This document shows, piece after piece, positions 34,436 through 44,163 of a stretch of DNA of 64,000 nucleotides. The stretch is taken from NCBI GenBank assembly GCA_003154775.1, contig PMES01000054.1, positions 37,072-101,071 of the forward strand, in the 5' to 3' direction. The stretch's first letter is position 1. Each line of letters opens with the position of its first letter. The notes below the pieces were generated by a model that made no database searches, was not told the origin of the DNA, and saw only the letters and a program-made list of their open reading frames with translations. This DNA is from Acidobacteriota bacterium. Its GTDB lineage: Bacteria > Acidobacteriota > Terriglobia > Acidiferrales > UBA7541. The position numbers were made by a program, and so were the translations under genes.

Positions 34436-35866
34436 CTAGAACATGTTCCAGAGGAACTGGTTGTAGACCTCGTGGTGATGTTGGACTTCGGGGGCTTTGA
34501 CGATGGTGCCCAGCGAGCGCGCGCAGCGATCCGCGGAAGCCCGCTTCAAGTCGGCATAGCGGCCTTTGACGTCGCCGCCGAACAGTTTCGTGGTCCACTC
34601 GGCTTTCTCGAAGTTTTCGATGGCCGTGTAAATGTTGTCCGGAAGGTAGCGCTCGGCAGAGCGCAGGTTCTTGATCTTCGCGGTTTCTCCTTCCAGCCCG
34701 GTCTTGAAGATCGAGTACATCACCAGATAAGGATTGGCGTCGGGCGCGACGGCGCGAAATTCCACGCGCATGCTGCGCTCGTTGCCGATTGGCACGCGGA
34801 TCATCGCGCCACGGTCCACGGGCGAAGCTTTCAACTGATTGGGCGCCTCGAAGTGCGGGTCGAGCCGTCGATAGGCGTTCACGCTGGAGTTCATCAGCAA
34901 GCACAGATCGTTGCCGTGGGTGAGCACACGATCGACAAAGGCCCACCCGAATTTGCTGAGCTTCTCCTCGCCCTTGGGATCCCAAAAGAGGTTCTTGCCC
35001 TCCTTGCTGACGGAAACATTCGTATGCATGCCGCTTCCGTTGACGCCCACGACGGGCTTGGGCAGGAAGCTGGCGGTAAGACCCATTTTGTTGGCCACCT
35101 GGCGGCAGATCAGTTTGTAGAGCTGGATCTGGTCGGCCGCGCCAACCACGTCGGTGTAGCTATAGTTGATCTCAAACTGCGAGGGCGCCACTTCGGGGTG
35201 GTCCTTTTCGTTCTGGAAGCCCATGGAGCGCTGCACTTCCGCAGTGGTGTCAATGAATGTGCGCAGGGGATCTCCCGGCAGCGAGTGGTAGTAACCGCCC
35301 GTGTTCACATACTCGAACTTCTGGTTCTCGTGGTATTGGCGCTCGGCGTCCGAGCCCTTAAAGAGGAAGCCCTCGATTTCGTTGGCGGCGTTGAGCGTGT
35401 ACTCTTCCTTCTTGTAAAGCGAGTCAGCGTAACCCTTCAGAACCCCGCGGATATCCGCGCTGTAGGGCGACCCATCCTTGTCGATGACATCGCCGAAAAC
35501 CAGCACTTTCCCGCCCCCGAAAATGTCGGCGGGCGCCCAGTAGAACGAGGCCCAGTCCATACCGAGCCGAAGATCGCTCTCGCGCTGCGCCGTGAACCCG
35601 CGAATGGAGGAGCCGTCGAAGGTGAGGTTGTCGTAGCTCTTGATCAGGAATTTTTTGTCGTAGTCCAGCATGTGCAGGCGGCCTTCGAGGTCGGAGAAGA
35701 GGACCGTGACCGCTTTAATGCGCTTTTCGTCGGTAAGGTACTTCAGCCGTTCTTCCTGGATTTTGCCGAAGGGCGTGCGTTTCTTGCGGTGCTCTTTCGC
35801 TTTCAAATTCAGTTCTTCCAGCTCCTCGTAGCTGAGGGCTAGAAAATTACGCAGTTCGTTGGACAT
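34436..35866 (-). CDS. glnA: Glutamine synthetase (type I-like)
   Basis: The 476-aa enzyme condenses glutamate and ammonia with ATP. Motifs include the Asp latch region LTFDGSSIRGF near residue 80, EIEGFLF near 145, HPEVAPSQFEIN near 225, the ATP loop PKPVVGVNGSGMHTNVS near 275 and VPIGNERSMRVEFRAVAPDANPYL near 370. ATG 35866 follows AAGGAG; the ORF track starts 35 residues earlier. A possible -35 TTGACG lies at 35966-35971 but the -10 is weak. No adenylylation Tyr loop of the classical kind is apparent. The other GS-like enzyme class, gamma-glutamylpolyamine synthetase, is less likely. Confidence 0.88.
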   Translation of the reverse strand: MSNELRNFLALSYEELEELNLKAKEHRKKRTPFGKIQEERLKYLTDEKRIKAVTVLFSDLEGRLHMLDYDKKFLIKSYDNLTFDGSSIRGFTAQRESDLRLGMDWASFYWAPADIFGGGKVLVFGDVIDKDGSPYSADIRGVLKGYADSLYKKEEYTLNAANEIEGFLFKGSDAERQYHENQKFEYVNTGGYYHSLPGDPLRTFIDTTAEVQRSMGFQNEKDHPEVAPSQFEINYSYTDVVGAADQIQLYKLICRQVANKMGLTASFLPKPVVGVNGSGMHTNVSVSKEGKNLFWDPKGEEKLSKFGWAFVDRVLTHGNDLCLLMNSSVNAYRRLDPHFEAPNQLKASPVDRGAMIRVPIGNERSMRVEFRAVAPDANPYLVMYSIFKTGLEGETAKIKNLRSAERYLPDNIYTAIENFEKAEWTTKLFGGDVKGRYADLKRASADRCARSLGTIVKAPEVQHHHEVYNQFLWNMF

Positions 35867-36430
35867 GAATCTCCTTGAGATGGAGCGATATGGAATTTTT
35901 TGAATCGCTTTGTGCTGACCATGTGGTCCCTTGATGGATAAAAGGTATCGCGGTGTTCCACGGAGCGTCAATTGGAAAAAGGCGGGGAAAGAAGAGGAAA
36001 AAACGAATCGCGTGCATCAAAAAAAGTGAATCAAGCAGCGGCAACGGAATCTGGGAGGAGTCGTGACTCGGCTAAGTGCCGGTTAGAATTTCCACGGGGA
36101 ATGTCCCGTTACGGAACGCCTTCCCGCGCTGATGCAACTTCGTTCCTCGGGCTCCCACGTAAGCGCATAGTTTGCAGCAAGTTGGGAATCTCTCACAATG
36201 GCCACTCTCCTGCACTTTGCTGGCTTAGCTGTATTGTTGGACGACCGGAAGGCAACGTGGACTGGCATCTGCTAGCTAGCGTTGTTTCTCCGCGTCACTC
36301 ATCACCCCAAGGAAAGTCCACGAATTGTCCAGCCAGAACCCCCAGGGCGTCGTGATTCTACCCTAATGGAATCACGGCGCCCGATCCTCCCCAGACCCAG
36401 CCGTAGCCTCGCCGCGGCTTCTCTCGAAAG
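35867..36430. other. Intergenic region with one strong inverted repeat
   Basis: This stretch of 564 bases upstream of glutamine synthetase has no convincing gene; the 127-aa plus-strand ORF is Ser/Arg-rich and random-looking. At 36345-36382 GGGCGTCGTGATTC and GAATCACGGCGCCC form a 14-bp stem with one mismatch and a ten-base loop, without a T run. Its role is unknown. Confidence 0.4.
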
Positions 36431-36462
36431 AAAACGCCCGCCCGTGTTGTCACGAGCGGGCG
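36431..36462 (-). terminator. Rho-independent terminator of the 36488-37183 gene
   Basis: Read on the minus strand, CGCCCGCTCGTG and CACGGGCGGGCG pair over 12 bp with one mismatch around a four-base loop and are followed by TTTTCTTT. It lies 26 bp after the stop of the minus-strand gene. Confidence 0.75.
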
Positions 36463-36487
36463 CGTGATAGGAGGGTTCTTTCTTGTT

Positions 36488-37183
36488 CTATCGGGAATTC
36501 GGCGTGCCGCCGACGGGGTCGTTGCTCGCCGCGACGTACGGCACTGTGACCGTGCCGTCCAGGCGTGCGAGCATGCCGGTCTGCGCGGGCATTTCTACTT
36601 CCTTGCCCTTCCGTGCGGCCACATAGATGGCCCCGGCCGCAAAGCCGATGCCAAAGCCCCGGGCCACGTTGCTGAACACCAGTCCTATCGCGGAACCTCC
36701 GCCTCCCCCAATCGCCATGCCCAAGGCGTCGCCCTTGTAGTCGTGCTTCTCCTGGACCACTTCGCCTTCCACGATTTTAACGTCGCGGCGGCGCTTGCTG
36801 TCTGAATTGACGCGCGGCTGCCCGATAGCCAGCAAGCTCATCTGTACCGGAATGAGCCGGCTATCCATCTCGATGCTCTTGAACGTGAGGTTCATGTACG
36901 CCTGGCCGCGAAACATCGCAAACTGTTTGGGCCGCTGAATCGTGCCGATGACGCCATGCACGCGCGTCCCCGCGGGAAGAATGATGCGGCTGTCAATCGC
37001 GACCGGTTGCGCCAGAACCGCGATGAAGGGATCGCCTTCCCTGGCGCTGGCCGTGTTGATGCCATTCACGAGCGTGAGATGGATTTCGGTGCCCTGCAGG
37101 ACCTGGCGCGGCTCGGCGTAGGTGGGTGGCGCCGCGGAGCACACAAGGGCTAATGCCAATAGAAGAGATACCACTGCTTTCAT
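36488..37183 (-). CDS. Exported glycine-zipper hypothetical protein
   Basis: The 231-aa protein has a signal peptide (VVSLLLALALVCSAAPPTYA), a beta-rich domain with GTEIHLTLVNGINTASAREG and IILPAGTRVHGVIGTIQRP, which resembles the outer barrel of TrbI/VirB10-like and related envelope proteins, and a glycine-rich hydrophobic segment (MAIGGGGGSAIGLVFSN). ATG 37183 follows AGGAGG; the ORF track starts 48 residues earlier. It is monocistronic with its own terminator. Function unknown; an envelope location is likely. Confidence 0.7.
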   Translation of the reverse strand: MKAVVSLLLALALVCSAAPPTYAEPRQVLQGTEIHLTLVNGINTASAREGDPFIAVLAQPVAIDSRIILPAGTRVHGVIGTIQRPKQFAMFRGQAYMNLTFKSIEMDSRLIPVQMSLLAIGQPRVNSDSKRRRDVKIVEGEVVQEKHDYKGDALGMAIGGGGGSAIGLVFSNVARGFGIGFAAGAIYVAARKGKEVEMPAQTGMLARLDGTVTVPYVAASNDPVGGTPNSR

Positions 37184-37439
37184 GCAATTCCTCCTGCCTG
37201 CACGGTGCGTGCAGGTGTGATGTCCCCGTAACGTGGGGAGGTCCCGCGAACGGGACGCTGCGCTGGCGCGCGGACCTTGCGACCCAGATGCGGTCGGGGG
37301 CGCAAGGCGGTTGGGGAGGAACTCCAACCGGCAACTAGTTTAGGCCGGGGATGTCACCACTTGCCAATATGTTTCGGGGATGTGTTCTCTACGGCAACCA
37401 GCCGCTTTCTAATCACTGGTCTCTGATCGCTGCCTTTCA

Positions 37440-37556
37440 AACCGAGGAACTTCGGGATCTCCGCGGCACACTTGGCTTACCCGGTACCGTTGCTCCCTTC
37501 CGGGCCTGGCGGGGTTCGCGGGACCTCGTTGCACAGAGCCCGAAGTTCCACGGTTC
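37440..37556 (-). ncRNA. ffs: Signal recognition particle RNA, small bacterial type
   Basis: On the minus strand the sequence contains GCCAGGCCCGGAAGGGAGCA, the conserved 4.5S/SRP domain IV tip (asymmetric loop and GGAA tetraloop). The ends CCCGAAGTTCC and GGAACTTCGGG pair and close a single long hairpin of about 115 nt. The RNA binds Ffh for co-translational targeting to the membrane. It lies about 2.3 kb from dnaX, an association also seen in Bacillus (scr-dnaX-recR). The exact ends are estimated from the stem. Confidence 0.9.
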
Positions 37557-37653
37557 GGCAGTCGCGCTCTTCGCGTCTGCAACCCAAAGCTTAACACACC
37601 GCCCAAACCCCCTCCAATTCCCCGGCTGCCCCGCTCGCCGAACTCTCATCCAT

Positions 37654-37735
37654 GTCATCCCGACCGGAATGGCCGACTTTTTCTCCCGTTCGCGCTGCGC
37701 GAACGTCGGCCATGAAGCGGAGGGATCTGCTTTCC
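37654..37735. repeat. One-ended relative of the GTCAT repeat with hairpin
   Basis: It starts GTCATCCCGA and contains GAGGGATCTGCTTT, as in the repeat at 17578, but lacks the closing ATGAC end. Inside, ATGGCCGAC and GTCGGCCAT (37669-37713) form a 9-bp stem enclosing a second stem GTTCGCG/GCGCGAAC. It sits between the SRP RNA and the restriction gene, possibly a decayed insertion. Confidence 0.45.
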
Positions 37736-37817
37736 TCTTCCTACCCACGGCGATTTTGCTCACGAACGGTTCAAGGTTTTTGAAAGCGCCACTCGCCTCT
37801 TGTCGGCACACGAGATC

Positions 37818-37831
37818 TGTTATAGATAACA
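37818..37831. promoter_or_regulatory. Palindrome and possible promoter of the Mrr-like gene
   Basis: TGTTAT-AG-ATAACA is a two-base-spaced palindrome ending 16 bases before the restriction gene ATG. It overlaps a possible -10 (TATAGA at 37821) with TTGTCG as -35 (37799), spacer 16. An operator over the promoter would allow repression, as is common for restriction genes. Confidence 0.35.
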
Positions 37832-37847
37832 ATTAGATACTATTCCT

Positions 37848-39584
37848 ATGTCAAACTTGCACAGTTGGGAGATACGAGTCAGTCACGAAGGATTACACAC
37901 CTATCGTGTGGTCCGAGGCGCCACAAAAGAGGAAGCAGAGCTTAGAGCACGCCTTCAGATTGAAGCTTGGAATGCTCGCTGGGCACGGCTTGTAGCGGCT
38001 GAAGCAGCCCGACAACTGCGTATCAATAAGCGGAACTGGAGCGATCATCAAGCGGATATTGATAGGCGTGCCAGGGACGAGGCTCTCCAACTCACCAAAG
38101 AAGCTGAAGCCGAACTCGCTCTTGCAAGGAACCTACTCAGCAGCGCTCTCGGTAAGAATCACGAACTCGATTGGAAGAGCCTTAAGGATACGAATTCCTT
38201 TGCGGAACCCGAGCCTTCGCCCCCTCAACCAAAATCTCTGCAAGCCGAACCTAAAAGGACGGAGGATCGCTTTAAGACCCAACCTGTTATTGCGAATTTT
38301 GGACTCCTCGACTGGATCATTCCGGGACTGAGGAAAAAGAGGCAAAGCGAAGCAGATTCGATAAATAGATACCAAAGAGACGAAGCAGATAGGCGGTTCC
38401 AACAAGCCCACACTGAATGGGAAAAGCAATGCAGAGCGATCAGGGAAGCAAATGAGGCTGCTCTGGCTATTCACGAGAAGGCTAAAGCAGCATGGGTGCT
38501 GGCTAAGAAAGTTTTCCATGAGAAGCAGAATCATCTCAACCTCGAAGTGGAAGACCTTCAAAAACAATATGGGAATCGGTCCGAAGAGGCGCTGAAAAGA
38601 TACTGCGCTGAAGTGCTGGCCCGCTCTGAATATCCAGAGGCTTTTACAAAGGACTGTGCCATTGCTTTTGATTCGGAGGATGGCGTATTGGTCGTCGATT
38701 TTGAATTGCCGCCTCAGCACAATCTGCCCAATGTAAAGAGTGTCAAATACTCAACGGCCAGGAAGGAGTTCCAAAACACTTTCATCTCGGAGGCCGAATC
38801 TAAAAGACTGTACGATGAGGTTCTGTACCAAATTTGTCTGCGCACCCTCTACGAGCTTTTCCAGGCCGATCAGGTAGACATGATTAAGAGCATTGTGTTC
38901 AACGGTTGGGTAGATGCGGTGGACAAAGCCACAGGGGCGAACACTCATCCCTGTGTTATGACTGTCCAAGTTGCCAAGAGTGAGTTTTTGGCTCTGAATC
39001 TCAGTCAGATCGATCTGAAAGTGTGCTTTAGATCTCTAAAAGGAATATCTGGTAGCAAGCTTATCGATTTCACGCCTGTACGCCCGGTGTTGTCGCTTAA
39101 TCGGGACGATCCTCGGTTTGTTGGCTCTTACAACGTTGCGGAGGCTCTGAACGATCAGACGAATTTGGCCGCAATGGATTGGCTCGACTTTGAGAACCTG
39201 ATACGGGAACTCTTTGAGAAGGAGTTCAGCAAGGATGGAGGCGAAGTCAAGATAACCCAAGCCAGCCGAGATGGTGGAGTAGACGCCATCGCATTTGATC
39301 CCGATCCGATTCGTGGAGGGAAGATTGTCATACAGGCAAAGCGGTATACCAATACCGTAGGAGTCGCGGCAGTCAGAGATCTATTCGGCACTGTTCATAA
39401 TGAAGGCGCAACCAAGGGAATCCTCGTCACGACTTCGGATTACGGACCCGACGCCTACGAATTCATCAAGGGAAAGCCGTTGACACTTTTGAGCGGAAGT
39501 GAACTGCTCTATCTCCTGGGCAAGCACGGCTACCGGGCAAAGATAGACATAAAGGAAGCAAAAAAGTTGCTCGGGGAGTCGTGA
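37848..39584 (+). CDS. Mrr-type restriction endonuclease-like protein
   Basis: The 578-aa protein ends with an Mrr_cat (PD-(D/E)XK) nuclease domain, about residues 440-560: LDFENLIRELFEKEF supplies the first acidic residue, DGGVDAIAFD the Asp, and IVIQAKRY the QxK. The first 270 residues are highly charged and helical, with a coiled-coil segment, and a middle domain of unknown type follows. No methylase or specificity gene is adjacent, which fits a stand-alone type IV (modification-dependent) enzyme. The gene is clearly richer in A+T than its neighbours, suggesting horizontal transfer into the SRP RNA-dnaX interval. Confidence 0.82.
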   Translation: MSNLHSWEIRVSHEGLHTYRVVRGATKEEAELRARLQIEAWNARWARLVAAEAARQLRINKRNWSDHQADIDRRARDEALQLTKEAEAELALARNLLSSALGKNHELDWKSLKDTNSFAEPEPSPPQPKSLQAEPKRTEDRFKTQPVIANFGLLDWIIPGLRKKRQSEADSINRYQRDEADRRFQQAHTEWEKQCRAIREANEAALAIHEKAKAAWVLAKKVFHEKQNHLNLEVEDLQKQYGNRSEEALKRYCAEVLARSEYPEAFTKDCAIAFDSEDGVLVVDFELPPQHNLPNVKSVKYSTARKEFQNTFISEAESKRLYDEVLYQICLRTLYELFQADQVDMIKSIVFNGWVDAVDKATGANTHPCVMTVQVAKSEFLALNLSQIDLKVCFRSLKGISGSKLIDFTPVRPVLSLNRDDPRFVGSYNVAEALNDQTNLAAMDWLDFENLIRELFEKEFSKDGGEVKITQASRDGGVDAIAFDPDPIRGGKIVIQAKRYTNTVGVAAVRDLFGTVHNEGATKGILVTTSDYGPDAYEFIKGKPLTLLSGSELLYLLGKHGYRAKIDIKEAKKLLGES

Positions 39585-39786
39585 ACGCTCTCTCATCAAC
39601 AAACAGACGAGCGGCACAGTTTTAACCTCCAAAAGCGATCTCGGGTGGCTTTCCCTTTTGGAAAGGGTGGGCCGCTCTTTGCTTCCTGGTCGCTGATCAC
39701 CGGTCGCTGGTCGCTCGTCGCTCACTCCAAGCAAGCTGCCGCACTCCGAAAGTTTTGACTTTTTCGGGGCGGACGCCGAAAATGAA

Positions 39787-39823
39787 CCCACGCTTTGCAA
39801 TAACTGCAAAGGGTGGGGCACCC
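39787..39823. repeat. Dispersed CCCACCCTTTGC hairpin repeat
   Basis: CCCACGCTTTGCA and TGCAAAGGGTGGG pair over 13 bp with one mismatch around five bases, followed by GGCACCC. The same design recurs at 61301 and 63667. Here it ends nine bases before the dnaX start, so it would lie in the 5' leader. A related palindrome, CCCTTTTGGAAAGGG, occurs at about 39652. Confidence 0.55.
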
Positions 39824-39831
39824 AAGCACGT

Positions 39832-41643
39832 ATGACTTATCAGGTGATTGCGCGAAAATGGCGGCCGCAGACCTTCGCGGACCTTGTCGGGCAGAAACAT
39901 GTAACGGAAACGCTGGCGAATGCGATCAAGATGAATCGCGTGGCGCACGCGTACATTTTTTCCGGGGCGCGGGGCGTGGGGAAAACCACGGCGGCGCGCA
40001 TCCTGGCCAAGGCGCTGAACTGCGTGAACGGGCCGACGCCGGAGCCTTGCGGCGAATGCGATTCGTGCAAGGAGATTGCCGCGGGGTCGTCGCTGGACGT
40101 CATTGAGATTGACGCGGCATCGAATCGCGGCATTGACCAGATTCGCGAGTTGCGGGAGATGGTGCGCTACGCGCCGGCCTCGTCTCGCAGCAAGGTGGTC
40201 ATCCTCGACGAAGCGCACATGCTGACGGGCGAGGCGTCCAACGCGCTGCTGAAGACGCTGGAGGAGCCGCCGGAACGCGTCATCTTCGTGATGGCCACGA
40301 CGCAGCCCGAAGACCTGGAAGACACCATCCGCTCGCGCGCGCAACATTTTCATTTTCGCGCGTTGACCTTCAACGAAATCACCAGCCGGCTGCAGTACAT
40401 CGCGGAAAGAGAAAATCTGAAGGTTGACGACGGCGCGCTTTCCGTGATGGCGCGCATGGCGGAAGGCAGCATGCGCGACGCCTTATCGCTGCTGGAGCAG
40501 GCACGCGCGTATTGCGGTGACGACATTCACGACGAGCCGGTGCGCAATCTCCTGGGCGTGGTGCCCGAGGATACCCTGAATGAACTTGTCGAAGCCATCG
40601 CCGGGCAATCGGCCGAGCGCGCCCTGGGCCTGGTGCACGCGTTCCAGAAAGAGGGGCGGAACCTCCAGCACTTCTGCCGCGAAGCCATTCGGCACATGCG
40701 GAACCTGCTGATTGCGCGCGTCTGCGGCGCGGATTCCGATTTGATCGCCGCCACACCGGAGCAGCGGCCCGGTCTGGCAAAGGCCGCGGCACTTTTCAGC
40801 GAAGAAGATCTGACGCGCTACTTCCAGATTCTTTTGCAGACGGAAAATGATTTGAGGCATAAACCGGACCCGCGCGTGCATCTGGAAATGGGATTGCTGC
40901 GCATGGTGAACGCGGCGCGGCTGGCTCCGCTGGAGGAATTGCTGGCACAGGCACGCGGCGGCGCAGGTGGGAACAGTGGAGGAGGCGCGGCACCGAGAAG
41001 CGCAGGATCGGGATCTGCAACACCGTCGTTCCCTTCGCGTTTCGCGTCGGCAAGTGCGTTTGCCCCGCAAGCGGAAACGAAAGCGATGGCGACAAACGCG
41101 TGGGGCGCAAGCGATGTGGCAGCCGCGGCGGTGCCCGCGCGTACTGCCGAACCAGCGAGGCAAGCGAGCGGGGCCGCGATGGCGAACGAAAAAGCATCCA
41201 TTCCCGCGCCAGAGCCCGCTAAAGTCTCGACATCCGAAGTCGCTGTGGCGGGCCTGACGGTTGCGCAAGTGGGCGAAATCAAGACAACGATTCAGGCGCA
41301 GCAGAAATTCATCGCCGAATTGCTGGAGCACGTGTCGCGCTGGGAGCTCGAAGGCGGCGAATTGCGCATTAGTTTTCCATCGGAGAAGAGCACGTTCGCG
41401 GGATTAATCGAAGGACGCGACACGCTGGAAAAGATTCGTGCCGCATCGAGCAAGGTACTAGGGCGCGCCGTTCGCGTCTGTGCTAGACTCGAAACAGGTG
41501 CGGCGAACGGCCCGAATTTGGCGAGCGCGGCACCGGCGACGCAGGAAATGCGCGCGCAGTTTGAAAATGACCCGATGGTGAAGTCCATGCTGCAGCGCTT
41601 CGGCGGGAGAATTTCCGAAGTGCGGCGGCGTGAAGAGGAATGA
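39832..41643 (+). CDS. dnaX: DNA polymerase III subunits gamma/tau
   Basis: The 603-aa clamp-loader ATPase has Walker [21 protein letters not shown], a zinc module (C near residue 63, then CGECDSC), DEXX box [17 protein letters not shown]-like TIRSRAQHF and the collar domain to about residue 370. The remaining region is a Gly/Ala/Pro-rich linker and a C-terminal domain ([20 protein letters not shown]) found in non-enterobacterial DnaX. It loads the beta clamp in the replisome. It overlaps the extended ybaB frame and is almost certainly co-transcribed with it. Confidence 0.95.
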   Translation: MTYQVIARKWRPQTFADLVGQKHVTETLANAIKMNRVAHAYIFSGARGVGKTTAARILAKALNCVNGPTPEPCGECDSCKEIAAGSSLDVIEIDAASNRGIDQIRELREMVRYAPASSRSKVVILDEAHMLTGEASNALLKTLEEPPERVIFVMATTQPEDLEDTIRSRAQHFHFRALTFNEITSRLQYIAERENLKVDDGALSVMARMAEGSMRDALSLLEQARAYCGDDIHDEPVRNLLGVVPEDTLNELVEAIAGQSAERALGLVHAFQKEGRNLQHFCREAIRHMRNLLIARVCGADSDLIAATPEQRPGLAKAAALFSEEDLTRYFQILLQTENDLRHKPDPRVHLEMGLLRMVNAARLAPLEELLAQARGGAGGNSGGGAAPRSAGSGSATPSFPSRFASASAFAPQAETKAMATNAWGASDVAAAAVPARTAEPARQASGAAMANEKASIPAPEPAKVSTSEVAVAGLTVAQVGEIKTTIQAQQKFIAELLEHVSRWELEGGELRISFPSEKSTFAGLIEGRDTLEKIRAASSKVLGRAVRVCARLETGAANGPNLASAAPATQEMRAQFENDPMVKSMLQRFGGRISEVRRREEE

Positions 41644-41674
41644 AGTCGCACTGAAAGGTGAGGCTTTGAAAATT

Positions 41675-42001
41675 ATGGAAGTCAACGCTCTCCAACAGAT
41701 GCTTTCGCGGCTGCGGCAGGTGCAGGAAGACCTGCAGCGGCAAGTGAACTCCGTCGCGGTGGAGGCTTCGGCCGGCGGCGGCATGGTCACGGTGAAGATG
41801 AACGGCCAGAAACAAGTGCTGGACGTTAAGATCGAAGCGGAAGTGTATGCGAGCAAGGATCAGGAGATGCTGCAGGATTTGCTGCGGGCAGCGATGAATG
41901 AAGCTTCACGGCGCGTGGATGAAGAGCTGGCTAACCAGATGCGGAACCTTGCGGGCGGCATACCCGGCATGGCGGGATTGAAAATTCCAGGATTGTTCTA
42001 G
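41675..42001 (+). CDS. ybaB: YbaB/EbfC family nucleoid-associated protein
   Basis: The 108-aa DNA-binding protein follows dnaX, its near-universal neighbour. Family features are the N-terminal coiled helix ([19 protein letters not shown]), [25 protein letters not shown] and the C-terminal [24 protein letters not shown] 41675 gives the normal length; the ORF track uses GTG 41630 inside dnaX. The usual third gene, recR, is displaced 4.4 kb downstream. Confidence 0.92.
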   Translation: MEVNALQQMLSRLRQVQEDLQRQVNSVAVEASAGGGMVTVKMNGQKQVLDVKIEAEVYASKDQEMLQDLLRAAMNEASRRVDEELANQMRNLAGGIPGMAGLKIPGLF

Positions 42002-42090
42002 CCCCTGCTACTCGGATTAGAGATCGAATTCCCTTCCAACAAAACTGAATCATACGAAGACGCCAAGTCCTCAGCGAGGCGTTGCGCGTT

Positions 42091-44004
42091 TTAGTGCAAC
42101 ACGGGGAGCACGAGCGCGGAGGCGTTGGACTTGGAGTGATAGACGCGCTCGGTGGCTTTCTGGAAATCGGCTGCGGTGGCTTCCGGAATATTCACGAACT
42201 TTTGGGGGTTGCGATCGACCAGGGGAAACCAGGTGCTCTGGATCTGCACCATGATGCGATGGCCGCGGCGAAAGGTGTGGTTGATGTCCGGCAAAGCAAA
42301 ATTGAGCGCAGTGGGCTGGCCGGGCACAAAGGGTTCGGGCCGCTCGAAGGTGTTGCGGAATTTTCCGCGGAAGGGTTCGCCGCGCACCAGTTGCTCGTAA
42401 CCGCCCATTTTTACTTCTTTGGGATTAGGATCAGGATTCGGAAAATCGTCGGGGTAGACATCGATGAGTTTCACGACGTAGTCGGAATCGGTGCCCGAGG
42501 TGGAAACCCACAGGTGCGGCGCAACCGCCCCAGAAACGGTAATGTCTTCGTCCAGCGGCGCGGTCTGATAAACGAGCACGTCCGGACGCTTGGCGGCGAA
42601 GCGCTGGTCGGCGTCCATGTAGGTTTGCGGGACGCCAAGCGCGGGGAAATTCACGAAGGGCACGGGGTGGGCCGGATCGCTGACATACTCATCAAAACTG
42701 CCGGTTGATTCCGTGGGCGGATCAAAGGAAAGCCGACCGCCCGAATGAAGATAGAGCGAGCGCGGCTCCGCATTTTTCGGCGGCCAGGAATCGTAGCGGC
42801 GCCAGACATTCGTGCCCGTTTCAAACATCAAGGCGCGCGGAAGATTGGCGTTGCCCTCGCTCTTCAGATACTGGCGGAAAAAAGGCAGCAGCACGTTGTC
42901 GTTGAAGAATGGGGTATTTTTGGCGGCGAAGTCGACGTCACCGAGGTGATCGCCTTCCCCATGAGCCCAGCCGCCGTGAACCCACGGGCCCATCACCAGC
43001 GTGTCCGGCGTATCGGGATTGAATTTCGCCACTGCTTGAAACACTTTTCCCGGGCCGACCAGATCCTCGGCGTCAAACCAGCCGCCAACGGCGAGCACGG
43101 CGCAATGCACATTCTTCATGAAGGCGGAAATGTTGCGCGCCTTCCACCAATCGTCGTAGTTGGGATGATTGACCTGATCATCCCAATAGACGCTGTAGTC
43201 CTTCAGATAGCGGCTTCTGGCGTTGGAGAGCGGCCCCATCTGCAGGTAGAAGTCGTAGCCATCGGTGGTGCCGTAATCGAAGTGCGGCCATTCGTCCGGC
43301 GCCGGAGCGATTTCGGTGCGCGGCCTAAAAATTACATAGAAACCTAAATTGGCCTCCAGCATGAACGCGCCGTTGTGATAGGCGTCATCGCCCATGTAAA
43401 GGTCGGTGACCGGCGCTTGCGGCGACGCGGCTTTCAGCGCGGGATGCGAATTGATGATGCTCGCGGCGGTGTAAAAACCGTCGTAGGAAATCCCGAAGAT
43501 GCCGGCTTTGCCGTTGTTGTTGGGAACATTGTGCAACAGCCATTCAATGGTGTCGTAGCAATCGGTGCTTTCGTCCACGTCTTTCGCCGACTTTTTGTTT
43601 TCCTTGTGCGGCGTGACTTCGACGAAATCGCCTTCGGAGAGAAAGCGCCCGCGGGCATCCTGATACACGAAGATGAATCCATCGCGCGCGAAGCTTTCGC
43701 TGGGCCCCAGCGATTTGCGGTAGCGATCCGGGCCGTACGGATCAATACCGTAGGGCGTGCGATTGATGAGGAAAGGATACGCGTGCGAGGCGTCCTTCGG
43801 CACGTAAACGGCGGTGAAGAGCTTGACGCCATCGCGCATGGGGATGCGGAATTCATACTTGGTGTAGTGCGCCTTGAGGTCGTACGCCGGTGGATTTTCG
43901 GGCTTGGCTTGCGCCTGGAGAATCGTGGGCAGGAGCAATAGCACGGCGCAAAAAAGCAGGAATAGACGCCGTGATGGCGCGGCATTCTGGCGGAAGGGGC
44001 TCAT
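42091..44004 (-). CDS. Exported CocE/NonD (X-Pro dipeptidyl-peptidase S15) family hydrolase
   Basis: The 637-aa protein has a signal peptide (LFLLFCAVLLLLPTILQAQA), an S15 alpha/beta-hydrolase domain with MRDGVKLFTAVYVPK and nucleophile GIFGISYDGFYTA near residue 175, and the C-terminal jelly-roll domain (FALPDINHTFRRGHRIMVQI). Relatives are Xaa-Pro peptidases, glutaryl-7-ACA acylases and cocaine esterases; the substrate here is open. It lies on the opposite strand to dnaX-ybaB and recR, separating them together with dxs. Confidence 0.88.
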   Translation of the reverse strand: MSPFRQNAAPSRRLFLLFCAVLLLLPTILQAQAKPENPPAYDLKAHYTKYEFRIPMRDGVKLFTAVYVPKDASHAYPFLINRTPYGIDPYGPDRYRKSLGPSESFARDGFIFVYQDARGRFLSEGDFVEVTPHKENKKSAKDVDESTDCYDTIEWLLHNVPNNNGKAGIFGISYDGFYTAASIINSHPALKAASPQAPVTDLYMGDDAYHNGAFMLEANLGFYVIFRPRTEIAPAPDEWPHFDYGTTDGYDFYLQMGPLSNARSRYLKDYSVYWDDQVNHPNYDDWWKARNISAFMKNVHCAVLAVGGWFDAEDLVGPGKVFQAVAKFNPDTPDTLVMGPWVHGGWAHGEGDHLGDVDFAAKNTPFFNDNVLLPFFRQYLKSEGNANLPRALMFETGTNVWRRYDSWPPKNAEPRSLYLHSGGRLSFDPPTESTGSFDEYVSDPAHPVPFVNFPALGVPQTYMDADQRFAAKRPDVLVYQTAPLDEDITVSGAVAPHLWVSTSGTDSDYVVKLIDVYPDDFPNPDPNPKEVKMGGYEQLVRGEPFRGKFRNTFERPEPFVPGQPTALNFALPDINHTFRRGHRIMVQIQSTWFPLVDRNPQKFVNIPEATAADFQKATERVYHSKSNASALVLPVLH

Positions 44005-44163
44005 GCGGTTGCTCCTTGAAAATTAGCAGGCGAATTATCCTGTGGAACCTTACTTGGCGAAGAGGCTAGTGTCAACCGATTCGCAGAAAACGTTGCAACG
44101 GATTGCCGGCGGGGCTTTCTCATCAGGCGCAGCTTATTGGTTGTTCAAGTTCAGCACAGCATC

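Noticed and set aside
35972-36355. 127-aa plus-strand ORF upstream of glutamine synthetase
   Set aside because: No start context, no protein-like pattern; treated as non-coding.
34300-37000. Replication origin at the skew switch
   Set aside because: Only one DnaA-box-like sequence (TTATCCATC, near 35935) was seen, no AT-rich unwinding element and no dnaA/dnaN/parAB genes. Only the composition switch is reported.
37351-37836. 161-aa plus-strand ORF and opposing 131-aa ORF
   Set aside because: They run across the SRP RNA and a repeat; the RNA structure explains the sequence better.
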